A DNA stretch of 64,000 bases, taken from Perspicuibacillus lycopersici. GTDB taxonomy: Bacteria > Bacillota > Bacilli > Bacillales > Caldibacillaceae. The DNA is taken from the NCBI RefSeq assembly GCF_025660475.1, contig NZ_JAOUSF010000003.1:682001-746000 (forward strand), in the 5' to 3' direction. The stretch's first letter is position 1. The number at the start of each line of letters is the position of its first letter. Below, piece after piece: positions 26,363-35,649 of the stretch. The position numbers were made by a program, and so were the translations under genes. The notes under the pieces were generated by a model, which made no database searches, was not told where the DNA came from, and saw only the letters and a list, made by a program, of their open reading frames with translations.

Positions 26363-28069
26363 TTAAACTGTTTGCTTCATTTCCTCATTTAAAATGGATT
26401 CAATACGCTTTAATGCACCTGGCTCAACAGACTCTACTGCTGCTGCCGCTTCTTCCAGTGCAAGATGATAATCAAACCGGCGAAACGCCTCTTCCGCATT
26501 GCTTAATCTTTCGTCGATATGCTGGTAATCTCTTCGATAACGATTACCGTATTGAATAATTCTCTCCACAAAGTAAACATTTTCTATCATTTCTTCTACT
26601 TGTTTATAAAGCTTCTCGACATTAGTCTCTGCTTTATTTAACGCCTCTCTAACTGCAGGCATGGATAGCGGCTTTTCGTCTAAATACCGGTAGCATTCTT
26701 GCACTGCTTCACCTGTTTCTAAAAACAGGATTTCAACATTATTGGGGATCCCCGGGACATTGCTCCGGTTAACTAAGCGAGTTGTCTCTTGAACCTTCAT
26801 TTTCAACTCTAATATTTTCCCGCGTGCATCAATTTCATCCTTCCGAAGATCATTTAACATTTCCATATATCGTTGTTGTTCTTTATCCAGTTCCGTTATT
26901 TCTGCAATCATTACTTCTAATTTTTCTTTTATCACTGAATATGCATTTAATGCTTTATCCTCATTTTGAAGAAAAATAATCGCTAATGAATTTTTTAATG
27001 ACTCAACTTGCTTATTCATTTCTTCTAAAATTTCTTCATCTGCATGGGATAAATGGTAGCTCATTTTTACCATATTTACTTCATTTTGCAAGTGCTCATG
27101 AGTAGTGAGTAATTTAGTCACAGAATTTTGTACTTCCTGGCTATTTTCTGTAACAAATTTTTTTGCATCGACTTCTTTTTCTAATAAGTCATACATGATA
27201 TCGAGACTATCTTTCATATCGTCTATGCCTTCGACAACCTCATGAATTTCTGTCTTTGCAATTAATTCGCGATAAGAAACAAGCTGCTTCTCTAACCGTT
27301 CCATTTCTTTTTCGATACCTAGATGGTCTAATTGGTACCCGGATTCGGTCATTTCCTTAATACCATCTTTAATTTCCCTTAAGCTTGTTGGAATAATATT
27401 TTGCGTTTCATTTAATAGGAACGGTATTTTTTCTAATCGTTCATGGATAATCGTTAATTCTTCACGAAGCTGTAGAACAATTTCTCTTGCTATTAAATAA
27501 TTTCCTGCATTTGTTGATTCTTCAAATCCGGCAAATAAATTATTAGTGTTCAACAGCTTTTCTTCTAACGGTCCTGCTGCCTTCCCATATGCATGACGAT
27601 GAGCTAACAGATTTTTCTTCATCGTTTTAAAGAGCTCCTGCAATTCTAAAATATCTTCACGGTTTTTCTCTTCACTACCGATTAGCTCATTTAGTTTTAC
27701 TACCATTTCATCTATTTTTGCTTCCGCCTGCTTTAACGTTGTTTCAATTTGTAAAAAAACTTCCTTCGCTTTATTAAAACGGAATTTATCAACATATTCC
27801 TCTGCATCAAATAACCATTCTTCTACATTTGGAAGCTCAACCGTTACCACAGAATCCCAAGTCTTTCGCCACCGTTCGAAAAATTCCTCTGCCTGACCCG
27901 ACATATTGAGTTGTTTTATTTTACCTACTTCATCCAGAACAGGGCGATTCATTACTTCAATTTTCCACGATTCTAGCCGATCAATCACCGAATAATATTT
28001 CTTTTTTACAAAAAATCCGATGATAATTAATGCAATAATAAAAAGGATAATACCTATTACGTATTCCAT
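26363..28069 (-). CDS. ezrA: Septation ring regulator EzrA
   Basis: This 568-residue protein has an N-terminal membrane anchor (about residues 3-23, VIGIILFIIALIIIGFF) and a long cytoplasmic part of spectrin-like helical repeats rich in Glu and Lys. EzrA restrains aberrant FtsZ ring assembly and links division to wall synthesis. The C-terminal patch DYHLALEEAAAAVE matches the family. ATG 28069 (MEYVIGI) has GGGGGCAG upstream; the frame extends 32 codons further but without family similarity. It lies upstream of the desulfurase gene, as in B. subtilis. Confidence 0.95.
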   Translation of the reverse strand: MEYVIGIILFIIALIIIGFFVKKKYYSVIDRLESWKIEVMNRPVLDEVGKIKQLNMSGQAEEFFERWRKTWDSVVTVELPNVEEWLFDAEEYVDKFRFNKAKEVFLQIETTLKQAEAKIDEMVVKLNELIGSEEKNREDILELQELFKTMKKNLLAHRHAYGKAAGPLEEKLLNTNNLFAGFEESTNAGNYLIAREIVLQLREELTIIHERLEKIPFLLNETQNIIPTSLREIKDGIKEMTESGYQLDHLGIEKEMERLEKQLVSYRELIAKTEIHEVVEGIDDMKDSLDIMYDLLEKEVDAKKFVTENSQEVQNSVTKLLTTHEHLQNEVNMVKMSYHLSHADEEILEEMNKQVESLKNSLAIIFLQNEDKALNAYSVIKEKLEVMIAEITELDKEQQRYMEMLNDLRKDEIDARGKILELKMKVQETTRLVNRSNVPGIPNNVEILFLETGEAVQECYRYLDEKPLSMPAVREALNKAETNVEKLYKQVEEMIENVYFVERIIQYGNRYRRDYQHIDERLSNAEEAFRRFDYHLALEEAAAAVESVEPGALKRIESILNEEMKQTV

Positions 28070-28243
28070 AAACTGCCCCCTGTTCCATAACCTGACACTA
28101 TATCTACTACCACTTTTGGTATGTAAAATCTTATTAATGCTTATATGATACCATGAGAACGACAATTTTTGACTATAATTTTCATTTTTTTACTAGTTTT
28201 TCTTAAAATCTTGGATTCCCATGTCGAAAAATTTCTCCAATAG

Positions 28244-28270
28244 AAAAAGAATTGGTTTCCCAATTCTCTA
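28244..28270 (-). terminator. Terminator after refZ
   Basis: AGAGAATTGG and CCAATTCTTT form a stem closed by a GAAA loop, followed by TTTTCT on the minus strand. It separates refZ from ezrA. Confidence 0.8.
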
Positions 28271-28336
28271 CCTTTTAAATATCGAATGACATTTTTTGTA
28301 TAACGGTAGCCAGCAATTTCAAAATAACAAACGTAC

Positions 28337-28942
28337 TTATACTAAAAGACTTTCTATCCAATCATTAATTTGTTTTTTATAATTTTCAAAGTAATATCGT
28401 TCTTGAAAGTAGACGCTCCAGACCTCTGCCATATAAATACTATTTAAGAAAGGCATGGTCATCATTCCTTTTAGTTGAATAATGAACAATCGTGAAGAAA
28501 TTTTTTTAAATTCACCTGATTGGACACCAGCTTCCATTATCTTTTGGAAATAATGGCGTTCTCTCATAAAATAAGTTGACATCAGTTCACGGACAATTTG
28601 TTTATCAATTGATAACTCTCTCCAAATAAAGCGAGTTAAGGTAAAATGTTTATACTGATATTCCATTAGCTTATTCACCGTATTTTTTAGGCAAACATAT
28701 GCCCCATCTACCTCTAATTGCTCTAAACCTTTTTCTAGCAATTGAGTGTATGGCTCAAAAAAGGTGACAAAGCTATATTCTAATAATCCTTGTTTATTAT
28801 GAAAATAATAGGAGATTGTTGAAACATTTGCCTTAGCACTAGCCGCAATATCACGTATCGATGTATCCGCATATCCTTTTGAATTGAATAAGGAAATAGC
28901 TGCTTCAAAAATTTTGTCCTTTACAATCGTTGGTTTCGTCAC
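28337..28942 (-). CDS. refZ: RefZ (YttP), TetR-like regulator of FtsZ positioning
   Basis: This 201-residue TetR-fold protein has an N-terminal helix-turn-helix (SIRDIAASAKANVSTISYYF) and the conserved KQGLLEY end of the DNA-binding domain. Position between ezrA and ytsP and overall similarity identify RefZ, which binds sites near the origin and tunes Z-ring placement during sporulation. It starts at GTG 28942, preceded by GGGGAAG. I did not recognise RefZ-binding motifs in the window. Confidence 0.88.
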   Translation of the reverse strand: MTKPTIVKDKIFEAAISLFNSKGYADTSIRDIAASAKANVSTISYYFHNKQGLLEYSFVTFFEPYTQLLEKGLEQLEVDGAYVCLKNTVNKLMEYQYKHFTLTRFIWRELSIDKQIVRELMSTYFMRERHYFQKIMEAGVQSGEFKKISSRLFIIQLKGMMTMPFLNSIYMAEVWSVYFQERYYFENYKKQINDWIESLLV

Positions 28943-29063
28943 GTAAGCTTCCCCTTTCTCTCCTTTTTGATGAATTCATAAGAGCATTTACTTATACATT
29001 TACGAAAGTTCCTATATAATAGAAATAATTCGGTACGCATTTTTTCTATCCTTTAAAAAAATA

Positions 29064-29093
29064 TCGACAGTTTCTACCGTTTTTTGCTAAAAT
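29064..29093 (+). promoter_or_regulatory. Extended -10 promoter for ytsP
   Basis: TCGACA (29064-29069) and TAAAAT (29088-29093) are 18 bp apart, with a TGC extension before the -10 box. The ytsP start lies about 30 nt downstream of the predicted transcription start. Confidence 0.5.
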
Positions 29094-29126
29094 GGGATGA
29101 AAAATAGAAGATTAGGGGGAATTCAC

Positions 29127-29615
29127 GTGTTTGCAGTCGAAAACTATTCCGGAAAAAGAGAAGAAAATTATCAATTAGTATTAAAACAACTACAAGCATT
29201 AATTGAAGATGAAAAAAATATGATTGCTAATTTAAGTAATGCCTCCGCACTTTTAAATCAATTTTTGGATCGTGTGAATTGGGTTGGATTTTACTTAACC
29301 GATGAGCAAGATGAACTTGTGCTCGGACCATTCCAGGGTTTACCAGCATGTGTACGTATCAAATTTGGAAAAGGTGTTTGTGGCACAGCTGCACAAACGA
29401 GAGAAACAGTTGTCGTTGCAGATGTCAATCAATTTCCTGGTCATATCGCTTGCGATGCGGCAAGTCAGTCTGAAATTGTTGTACCGCTTGTTAAAAACGA
29501 TAAAGTGATTGGTGTACTAGATATCGATAGTCCGGAAAAAAATCGTTTTGATGAAATCGATAAAGCGTATTTAGAAAAATTTGTTGGAATTTTAATCAAT
29601 TATATAAATAACTAA
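29127..29615 (+). CDS. ytsP: Free methionine-(R)-sulfoxide reductase (GAF domain)
   Basis: This 162-residue single GAF-domain enzyme reduces free Met-R-sulfoxide with thioredoxin. The three catalytic-region cysteines lie in GLPACVRI, GVCGTAA and HIACDAASQSE, and LGVLDIDSP-type GVLDIDSPEKNRFDE ends the domain. GTG 29127 has GGGGG 7 nt upstream and gives the family start. An ATG ten codons earlier sits before the Shine-Dalgarno and is unlikely. It is divergent from refZ, as in B. subtilis. Confidence 0.9.
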   Translation: MFAVENYSGKREENYQLVLKQLQALIEDEKNMIANLSNASALLNQFLDRVNWVGFYLTDEQDELVLGPFQGLPACVRIKFGKGVCGTAAQTRETVVVADVNQFPGHIACDAASQSEIVVPLVKNDKVIGVLDIDSPEKNRFDEIDKAYLEKFVGILINYINN

Positions 29616-29622
29616 ATCAGAC

Positions 29623-29662
29623 AAAAAGCGAGCAGTGGTCTATTCCACATGCCCGCTTTTTT
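29623..29662. terminator. Terminator between ytsP and dgcP
   Basis: AAAGCGAGCAGTGG and CCACATGCCCGCTTT form a bulged stem with T runs on both sides, separating convergent genes. Confidence 0.75.
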
Positions 29663-29680
29663 AATATTAATCATTCTGAT

Positions 29681-31531
29681 TTATCGATTAGCTACCGCTT
29701 GATTTTTCCCACCTGTTTTTGCTTCATAAAGTGCTTCATCTGCACGTTTAAAAATATTTAATGCTGTATCAGCACATTCCTTATCCCAATAGGACACACC
29801 ACACGATATCGTGACAATTGGATTCGTAAAATTCGTTGTTAAATCAACCAGTTGCTTAGCGAACATATACCCTTCATCTAGCGATCGATTAGCTAAATAA
29901 ATGGCAATTTCTTCTCCGCCCCATCGTGCCGCTATGTCTCCCTCCTGCAAATTATCCTTAATCACTTTTGCAATTTGGATTAACACATCGTCCCCAACAT
30001 GATGACCATAAGTATCATTAATAATTTTAAAATTATCAATGTCCAATAACAGGAATGTTCCCATTTCATCTGTTTCTAAAGATTTTTTAATATTTACGTC
30101 TAAATATTCCCTACTATACAGCTTTGTTAAGTAATCCGTAATTACAAGCTCCTCTAGCTCTTCCCGTAGAAGAGAATTCGTAAAGGCTAAGGAACAGTGA
30201 TGTGTCAATGATTGAAATAGTTTAAATGTATTAAAAGAAAAATAATAAGGTTGTTCATGCACTACCATTGCAAAGCCAATCACAGCCCCATCCTTTTTCA
30301 GCGGTTCTGCCATAATAGAGGAGTATTTTCTTGTATCATTATTTTCCTGTAAATGAAAATTACCTATAAACACGGATTCTTGAAGCGTATCAAAATGGTT
30401 TTTTATAAATTGTAATATCCCTTTACACTCTGGCTGATTAAAGTATGTAGTGCTTTCAGGGAATACATTCATTTTATTATTTTTTAATAGAACAAACGCA
30501 ACCTCATTTGCTTTAAACGATTCGCGCATAACTTCGACAATATAACGGACAATTTCGGACAAGCGCAAATTAGAATTAAGCTCTTTTGAAACTTTTGAAA
30601 TTAATCGTAAGTCTACGACTAGTTGTTCCGATTGCTGATACAAATGGGCATTTTCAATAGCATTACTTGCTGTTTGGGCTAGGATTGAAATAAAATCGAT
30701 ATCAGTATCTGCTATCATAATCGAATCCTTTGCAGTTAATTTAAGGACACCGTAAATTCCCTGTCTTCCTTTTAGCGGGAAATATAATAGCGTTTGCTTT
30801 TTCTCCATATCATCTTCTATTCGAATGGTACCTGTTAAAAATGCCTCCATAGCTGCAGTATCATTTTTCGTATAATCTAACGGTTGAATTGGTAAGTTTC
30901 TTTCCGATACGTGATCATTTGCTAGTAAAAATAAATATTCGAAGGATGGATAAATTTCGTTTAATGATCGGTTCATTTCCGAAAGTACTGCATTTATATC
31001 CATTGAAGAATGAAATAAATTAGTGAATTGCTGTAATTGCTTATACTTTTTTTTCTCATATTCCATGAACATGATCTGCAGTAGTTTTTTTAAATATTGA
31101 TATATGGATTGGGCTAGAATATCCCAAAATTGCGCAGAATATGTTAATTGCTCTTGTGGACATTGTAGTAGTAGGACACCTTTTATAATTCCTTTACTAT
31201 TTTTTAAGAGTAATTTTTTATTAAACTTTGCATGATGACTAATTAGATATTGATCTTCAATATCATCGCGGACCGTAAAAAACTTTTCCATCTGCCATTC
31301 ATCAAAAAACGATAATGCGTTTAATGCATTCGACATTAAAAGCTGTTGATTTTCTTTTAATGTTTTTCGATTCACTAAGATTTGAACGTTTTCCACATGA
31401 AAATATTGTTCTATTAGCTTGATTAAACTTTGAACATTTTTTTCTAGCAAAATACCTTCATTATATATGTCTAACTTTTCGAATATTTCACTTTTAAATT
31501 GTAGTAATAAATATGATTCGAATTGATCCAT
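29681..31531 (-). CDS. dgcP: GAF-GGDEF diguanylate cyclase DgcP-like (YtrP)
   Basis: This 616-residue cytosolic protein has two GAF-like sensor regions (about 150-290 and 310-450) and a C-terminal GGDEF domain (about 460-612) with the active-site loop RWGGEEIAIYL near residue 538. It should make cyclic di-GMP. The residues five positions before the loop read QEGD, so the RxxD product-inhibition site is absent. GGTGATG precedes the ATG. Position matches B. subtilis ytrP (dgcP), although that protein is somewhat shorter. Confidence 0.88.
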   Translation of the reverse strand: MDQFESYLLLQFKSEIFEKLDIYNEGILLEKNVQSLIKLIEQYFHVENVQILVNRKTLKENQQLLMSNALNALSFFDEWQMEKFFTVRDDIEDQYLISHHAKFNKKLLLKNSKGIIKGVLLLQCPQEQLTYSAQFWDILAQSIYQYLKKLLQIMFMEYEKKKYKQLQQFTNLFHSSMDINAVLSEMNRSLNEIYPSFEYLFLLANDHVSERNLPIQPLDYTKNDTAAMEAFLTGTIRIEDDMEKKQTLLYFPLKGRQGIYGVLKLTAKDSIMIADTDIDFISILAQTASNAIENAHLYQQSEQLVVDLRLISKVSKELNSNLRLSEIVRYIVEVMRESFKANEVAFVLLKNNKMNVFPESTTYFNQPECKGILQFIKNHFDTLQESVFIGNFHLQENNDTRKYSSIMAEPLKKDGAVIGFAMVVHEQPYYFSFNTFKLFQSLTHHCSLAFTNSLLREELEELVITDYLTKLYSREYLDVNIKKSLETDEMGTFLLLDIDNFKIINDTYGHHVGDDVLIQIAKVIKDNLQEGDIAARWGGEEIAIYLANRSLDEGYMFAKQLVDLTTNFTNPIVTISCGVSYWDKECADTALNIFKRADEALYEAKTGGKNQAVANR

Positions 31532-31786
31532 TTTTGCATCACCTATATTCGTTTAGTACGGCCAGTAATAAAAATATACACGCGATTTATTCTATGTAAA
31601 ACGTTTTCCATATATAGAGAGGAAAAATTAGTAGATATGCAAACATAAATAACATACTTTAAGTAAATCTTCAAAAAGACCTCTATATTATACCATAATA
31701 AAATGAAGATTTCCCGTATTTGTTTGATTATTGGATATATTTTTCCTTGCTATTTTTTAAAAGGCGATTAATATTTTTGTAGTGAG

Positions 31787-31815
31787 TTGACTTTATTGCA
31801 ATAATTTCATATAAT
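31787..31815 (+). promoter_or_regulatory. rpsD promoter
   Basis: TTGACT (31787-31792) and TATAAT (31810-31815) are exactly 17 bp apart, the strongest SigA promoter in the window. The predicted start near 31822 gives a 242-nt leader. Confidence 0.8.
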
Positions 31816-31821
31816 ATTCTT

Positions 31822-32063
31822 TGTGTAAAATATTGCAGCCTATGTATACAGTTTATTTGTACATTTTGTTTACTTGAATGAAGACGTGGCTACCGTTTGT
31901 CACGTAACAGTTTCCTTAAGGAGTTATTCCTTCCTTTATTCAATGTTGTATCGTGTAACCCTCTGCTGCTAGGGCGATGGTACAGGAAAACAAAATGGCA
32001 GTAAATAATGTTTACATCTGTTTTTATTTTACCAAAATAAAAACATTAAAGGAGGAGCTATTC
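31822..32063 (+). promoter_or_regulatory. rpsD 5' leader, candidate S4 autoregulatory RNA
   Basis: The leader folds into several helices: TTGAATGAAG with CTTTATTCAA closing a domain, an inner ACGTG/CACGT hairpin, AAGGA/TCCTT, and a 12-bp perfect hairpin (TGTTTTTATTTT, 32019-32030, with AAAATAAAAACA, 32034-32045). That last hairpin ends 3 nt before the AAAGGAGGAG site. In B. subtilis ribosomal protein S4 represses its own translation through a structured rpsD leader. I infer the same control here; the exact pseudoknot was not modelled. Confidence 0.6.
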
Positions 32064-32666
32064 ATGGCTCGTTATACAGGTCCAAGCTGGAAAATTTCCC
32101 GCCGTCTTGGTATTTCACTAAGCGGAACTGGTAAAGAATTAGAAAAACGTCCATATGCCCCAGGGCAACATGGTCCAAACCAACGGAAAAAACTTTCTGA
32201 ATATGGTTTGCAATTACAAGAAAAACAAAAACTTCGTCATATGTTCGGTTTAAACGAACGTCAATTCCATAACACTTTCGTTAAAGCAGGTAAAATGAAA
32301 GGTGTTCACGGTGAAAACTTCATGGTTCTTCTAGAATCTCGTTTAGATAACCTAGTTTACCGTTTAGGATTGGCTCGTACACGCCGTCAAGCACGTCAAC
32401 TTGTTAACCATGGTCATATCCTTGTAGATGGTAGTCGCGTAGATATTCCATCTTACTCTGTAAAACCAGGTCAAACAATTTCTGTACGTGAAAAATCTGC
32501 AAACCTACAAATCATTAAAGAATCTGTTGAAGTAAATAACTTCGTACCTGATTTCTTAACATTTGATGCAGATAAATTAGAAGGTACTTTCACTCGTTTA
32601 CCAGAACGTTCTGAATTACCAGCTGAAATTAACGAATCTCTAATCGTTGAGTTCTACTCTCGTTAA
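32064..32666 (+). CDS. rpsD: 30S ribosomal protein S4
   Basis: This 200-residue primary 16S rRNA-binding protein starts [16 protein letters not shown]. It has the S4 RNA-binding fold ([18 protein letters not shown] and [14 protein letters not shown], about residues 92-130). The N-terminal zinc cysteines of some S4 forms are absent. ATG 32064 has AAAGGAGGAG upstream. The upstream extension of the frame is leader RNA. It is monocistronic, with a leader and terminator. Confidence 0.98.
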   Translation: MARYTGPSWKISRRLGISLSGTGKELEKRPYAPGQHGPNQRKKLSEYGLQLQEKQKLRHMFGLNERQFHNTFVKAGKMKGVHGENFMVLLESRLDNLVYRLGLARTRRQARQLVNHGHILVDGSRVDIPSYSVKPGQTISVREKSANLQIIKESVEVNNFVPDFLTFDADKLEGTFTRLPERSELPAEINESLIVEFYSR

Positions 32667-32693
32667 TATTAAACCGTTAATTTTAGCCATTTT

Positions 32694-32721
32694 AAAAACC
32701 CTAGAAAATTCTAGGGTTTTT
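32694..32721. terminator. Bidirectional terminator between rpsD and desR
   Basis: AAAAACCCTAGAA and TTCTAGGGTTTTT form a nearly perfect palindrome with T runs on both strands. Confidence 0.88.
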
Positions 32722-32729
32722 ATTTTATT

Positions 32730-33329
32730 CTACTTATACCAGCCTTTTTCCTTAAATTTTGTGATTGCTTCGATTCGATTGCTTACTTGAAGTTTATCTA
32801 GTATAACGGATACATAATTTCGGACAGTCCCTGTCGTAATATATAATTCTTTCGCTATATCCTTCGTTGTCTTTCCATCCGCAATAAGCTTAATTACTTG
32901 CTCTTCTCGTTCGGTTAACGGATTTTCCTCTTCGTAGGCAAGATCGATTAGTTCAGGAGAGTATATTTTTCTTCCATCCATTATAATCCGAATCGAATTT
33001 GCCAGTTCCTCACTTGGGCTATCCTTTAGTAAATAACCGCTCACCTTTGCATTCCTAGCCCGTTCAAAATATCCGGATCTAGCAAACGTTGTTAAAATGA
33101 TCACTTTACATTTATCATCTTTTAACTGTTCTGCTGCATCCAGTCCGCTCATGACAGGCATTTCAATATCCATAATACATACATCAGGCTTCTCTTCCTT
33201 CACGAGCCGGATGACTTCTTCTCCGTTCTTAGCCATTCCTACAACTTCCATATCATCTTCCAAGTCTAGCAGGGAGCCTAAAGCTCCAAGCAGCATACGC
33301 TGATCTTCAGCAATAACGATTCGTATCAT
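32730..33329 (-). CDS. desR: Response regulator DesR (NarL/FixJ family)
   Basis: This 199-residue protein, the same length as B. subtilis DesR, has a receiver domain with Asp54 in CIMDIEMPVMSG and a C-terminal LuxR-type helix-turn-helix (EREEQVIKLIADGKTTKDI, about 140-160). Phosphorylated by DesK in the cold, DesR activates the desaturase gene. It lies 16 bp downstream of desK and the pair is clearly an operon. A perfect palindrome before des is its probable target. Confidence 0.93.
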   Translation of the reverse strand: MIRIVIAEDQRMLLGALGSLLDLEDDMEVVGMAKNGEEVIRLVKEEKPDVCIMDIEMPVMSGLDAAEQLKDDKCKVIILTTFARSGYFERARNAKVSGYLLKDSPSEELANSIRIIMDGRKIYSPELIDLAYEEENPLTEREEQVIKLIADGKTTKDIAKELYITTGTVRNYVSVILDKLQVSNRIEAITKFKEKGWYK

Positions 33330-33345
33330 ATTTTACGCTCCCTTC

Positions 33346-34452
33346 CTACACACGAGGAACTTTTATCGTGACTGCAGTTCCATTCGACGAATCAATTTCT
33401 AGACTGCCATTAACAAATTCCAGTCTCTCTTTAATTCCAGAAATGCCATTCCCTATAAAAGAATCCGTTGTTTCCGGAATCCCAATTCCATTATCCATAA
33501 CATTAATGATGATTTCGCTAGGAGACTGCATAAATTGTACTTCGCAAAAAGTTGCTTTGCTATGCTTTACTACATTTGTCACAGCCTCCTTTAAGCACAT
33601 CGAAAGCACGTGTTCAACAAATAATGGAATTGAATCGATATTTGGTTTCCCCTCAATTTTCAAAGTCATTTCTGCTGCTTCTATCATTTGCCTAACCCGT
33701 ATGATTTCATCCTTTAATTTCGTACTTTTCATTGTCGAAACCATTTCTCGTACCTCTTTTAGTGCCGTTCGAGCTGTTTGTTGAATATCCCTCACTTCTT
33801 TTTTCGCTCTGGCAGGTTGTTTTTCTATCAGCTTTCCGGCTAAATCACTTTTTAGACCGATAAGAGAAAGCTTTTGACCTAGTGTATCATGAAGATCACG
33901 TGCGATACGCTCGCGCTCCTCAATCACCATAAGCTGAGAAATCCGCTTGTTTGCATCCTCCAACTGCTTTTCCAGTTTTTCACGTTTGTTCCGATTATAC
34001 ATACTGAAAGGCAATAAAATGACGCCAATAAAGCTAATAATAATAAATGGTAGCTGCGACAAAAAGATTTGCTCATGAGTGAAAAAACCTAAAATAATAG
34101 AAACAACTATAGTCACAAGATGAACAACATATAATGTAATAAATCCTGATTTCTGCTGTACATTCCCGATAAAAAAGGCTAAAAAGAGAGAAAAATACAC
34201 ATAGCCAAAATAAAGAGTCATTCCTATCGATATGATCATTTCAATTACGATGGATACATAAACTGTCCATCCCTTTTTAACAAACGCTAATCGATAGGTC
34301 AAAAAGAACAATGCAATCAAAGCGATTCCAATGATAATTTCTGTCGATGATGAAGTTCGAATAACAAAGTAAAAAGGGAGAAAGCAAAAAATAACCCAAG
34401 CATAAATCGTTAGCCCTGTACTTTTTGTAAATAAATAATACCAATTTTGCAC
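33346..34452 (-). CDS. desK: Membrane-fluidity sensor histidine kinase DesK
   Basis: This 368-residue HPK7-type kinase has four to five N-terminal transmembrane helices (about residues 10-150). These are followed by a dimerisation helix with His188 in ERIARDLHDTLGQ, the phosphoacceptor position of B. subtilis DesK. A C-terminal HATPase has VMDNGIGIP and GNGISGIKERL. It senses bilayer thickness and acts as kinase in the cold and phosphatase in warmth. GTG 34452 is preceded by GGGGG. It is encoded between des and desR. Confidence 0.93.
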   Translation of the reverse strand: MQNWYYLFTKSTGLTIYAWVIFCFLPFYFVIRTSSSTEIIIGIALIALFFLTYRLAFVKKGWTVYVSIVIEMIISIGMTLYFGYVYFSLFLAFFIGNVQQKSGFITLYVVHLVTIVVSIILGFFTHEQIFLSQLPFIIISFIGVILLPFSMYNRNKREKLEKQLEDANKRISQLMVIEERERIARDLHDTLGQKLSLIGLKSDLAGKLIEKQPARAKKEVRDIQQTARTALKEVREMVSTMKSTKLKDEIIRVRQMIEAAEMTLKIEGKPNIDSIPLFVEHVLSMCLKEAVTNVVKHSKATFCEVQFMQSPSEIIINVMDNGIGIPETTDSFIGNGISGIKERLEFVNGSLEIDSSNGTAVTIKVPRV

Positions 34453-34493
34453 AATATTCCCCCAATTCCATTCATTCTTTTTCTAAGTATAGC

Positions 34494-34528
34494 AAAAAAC
34501 CCCTCCCTATTTACATTGAAGGGGTTTT
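34494..34528 (-). terminator. Terminator-like hairpin between des and desK
   Basis: AAAACCCCT and AGGGGTTTT form a 9-bp stem followed by TTTTTTGC on the minus strand, after the des stop. A TATACT 9 bp further on may be the -10 of a desK promoter. It would allow unequal expression of des and desKR. Confidence 0.7.
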
Positions 34529-34538
34529 CATAACCATA

Positions 34539-35594
34539 TTATTTTTCCTGCAGATTTGGACGGTTTGTGTGAATACTGACAGATTTATTCTTCCGCTCAA
34601 GTTCCTGAAATTCTTTAAAGCTAATAAACATCTTATTTGCCTCATCATACAAACGGAAACGAATGGATTTCAAACTTGATGACAACGTAATGGTTGTTGC
34701 TTTTTGCAAAGGTGGTGTAGATTCATGTGCTTTTTCCAAATGATAGTTAGGGATCCTTGGAGCTAAGTGATGAACATGATGGTAACCAATGCTTCCGGTT
34801 ATCCATTCTAACACCTTTGGAAGCTTGTAATAAGAGCTTCCCTCTACAGCTGCTTTTACATAATCCCATTCTTCTTCATTTTCAAAATATGAATCCTCAA
34901 ATGTATGCTGTATATAAAATAGCCAAACTCCGAGTGAACCAGCCACAAGCATAATAGGAAGCTGAACAATTAAAAACGCCTGCCAGCCAATTGTCATGAT
35001 TAATAACGTATAGATCCCCGCAATCGAGACGTTTATTAAATATGTGTTTAATCTTTCTTTTAATTTAGCCCCTCTACGATTAAACCGATTTTGTAATAAA
35101 AACAAATATAGCGGACCAAATCCAAACATTACAATCGGATTCCGATAGAAGCGGTATCCTAATCGAAGCATTGGTGATGCAGAAATATATTCTTCAACTG
35201 TCATTACCCAAACATCTCCAGTTCCCCGTTTATCGAGGTTACTGCTGGTAGCATGATGAATGGTATGATCCCGTTTCCATTTTTCAAAAGCAAAGTGAGT
35301 GATGATACCAGTGATTGTGCCTACAATCTTATTTGCCTTCTTGTTTTTGAAAAACGACATGTGGGTGCAATCATGGAAAATGATGAATATCCTTACTACA
35401 AAGCCAGCAGCTATGACAGATAGCACTAAGCTAAGCCAAATTGAGATGGACAGGCTTTGGTATGAAAGAAACCAAAGAAGAAAAAATGGGACGACGGAGT
35501 TTATCATTTGGATAATACCTGCTTTTGTTTCAGATTTGGCAAAAGGGGCAACACTTTTTCTTAACAACGCTGTTTTTTCTTTATCTTTTTTCAT
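34539..35594 (-). CDS. des: Membrane acyl-lipid desaturase Des
   Basis: This 351-residue integral membrane di-iron desaturase inserts a cis double bond (delta-5 in B. subtilis) into phospholipid acyl chains on cold shift. Three histidine boxes are visible: HDCTHMSFF (about residue 75), HTIHHATS (about 110) and HHVHHLAP (about 277). They alternate with transmembrane helices. TAGGAGG precedes the ATG. Together with desK-desR it forms the complete Des thermosensing pathway. Confidence 0.94.
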   Translation of the reverse strand: MKKDKEKTALLRKSVAPFAKSETKAGIIQMINSVVPFFLLWFLSYQSLSISIWLSLVLSVIAAGFVVRIFIIFHDCTHMSFFKNKKANKIVGTITGIITHFAFEKWKRDHTIHHATSSNLDKRGTGDVWVMTVEEYISASPMLRLGYRFYRNPIVMFGFGPLYLFLLQNRFNRRGAKLKERLNTYLINVSIAGIYTLLIMTIGWQAFLIVQLPIMLVAGSLGVWLFYIQHTFEDSYFENEEEWDYVKAAVEGSSYYKLPKVLEWITGSIGYHHVHHLAPRIPNYHLEKAHESTPPLQKATTITLSSSLKSIRFRLYDEANKMFISFKEFQELERKNKSVSIHTNRPNLQEK

Positions 35595-35649
35595 ATTTTC
35601 CTCCTAAAAAACATTACTATATTTTCTATTTTAGGCAGATTTTTTTAGG

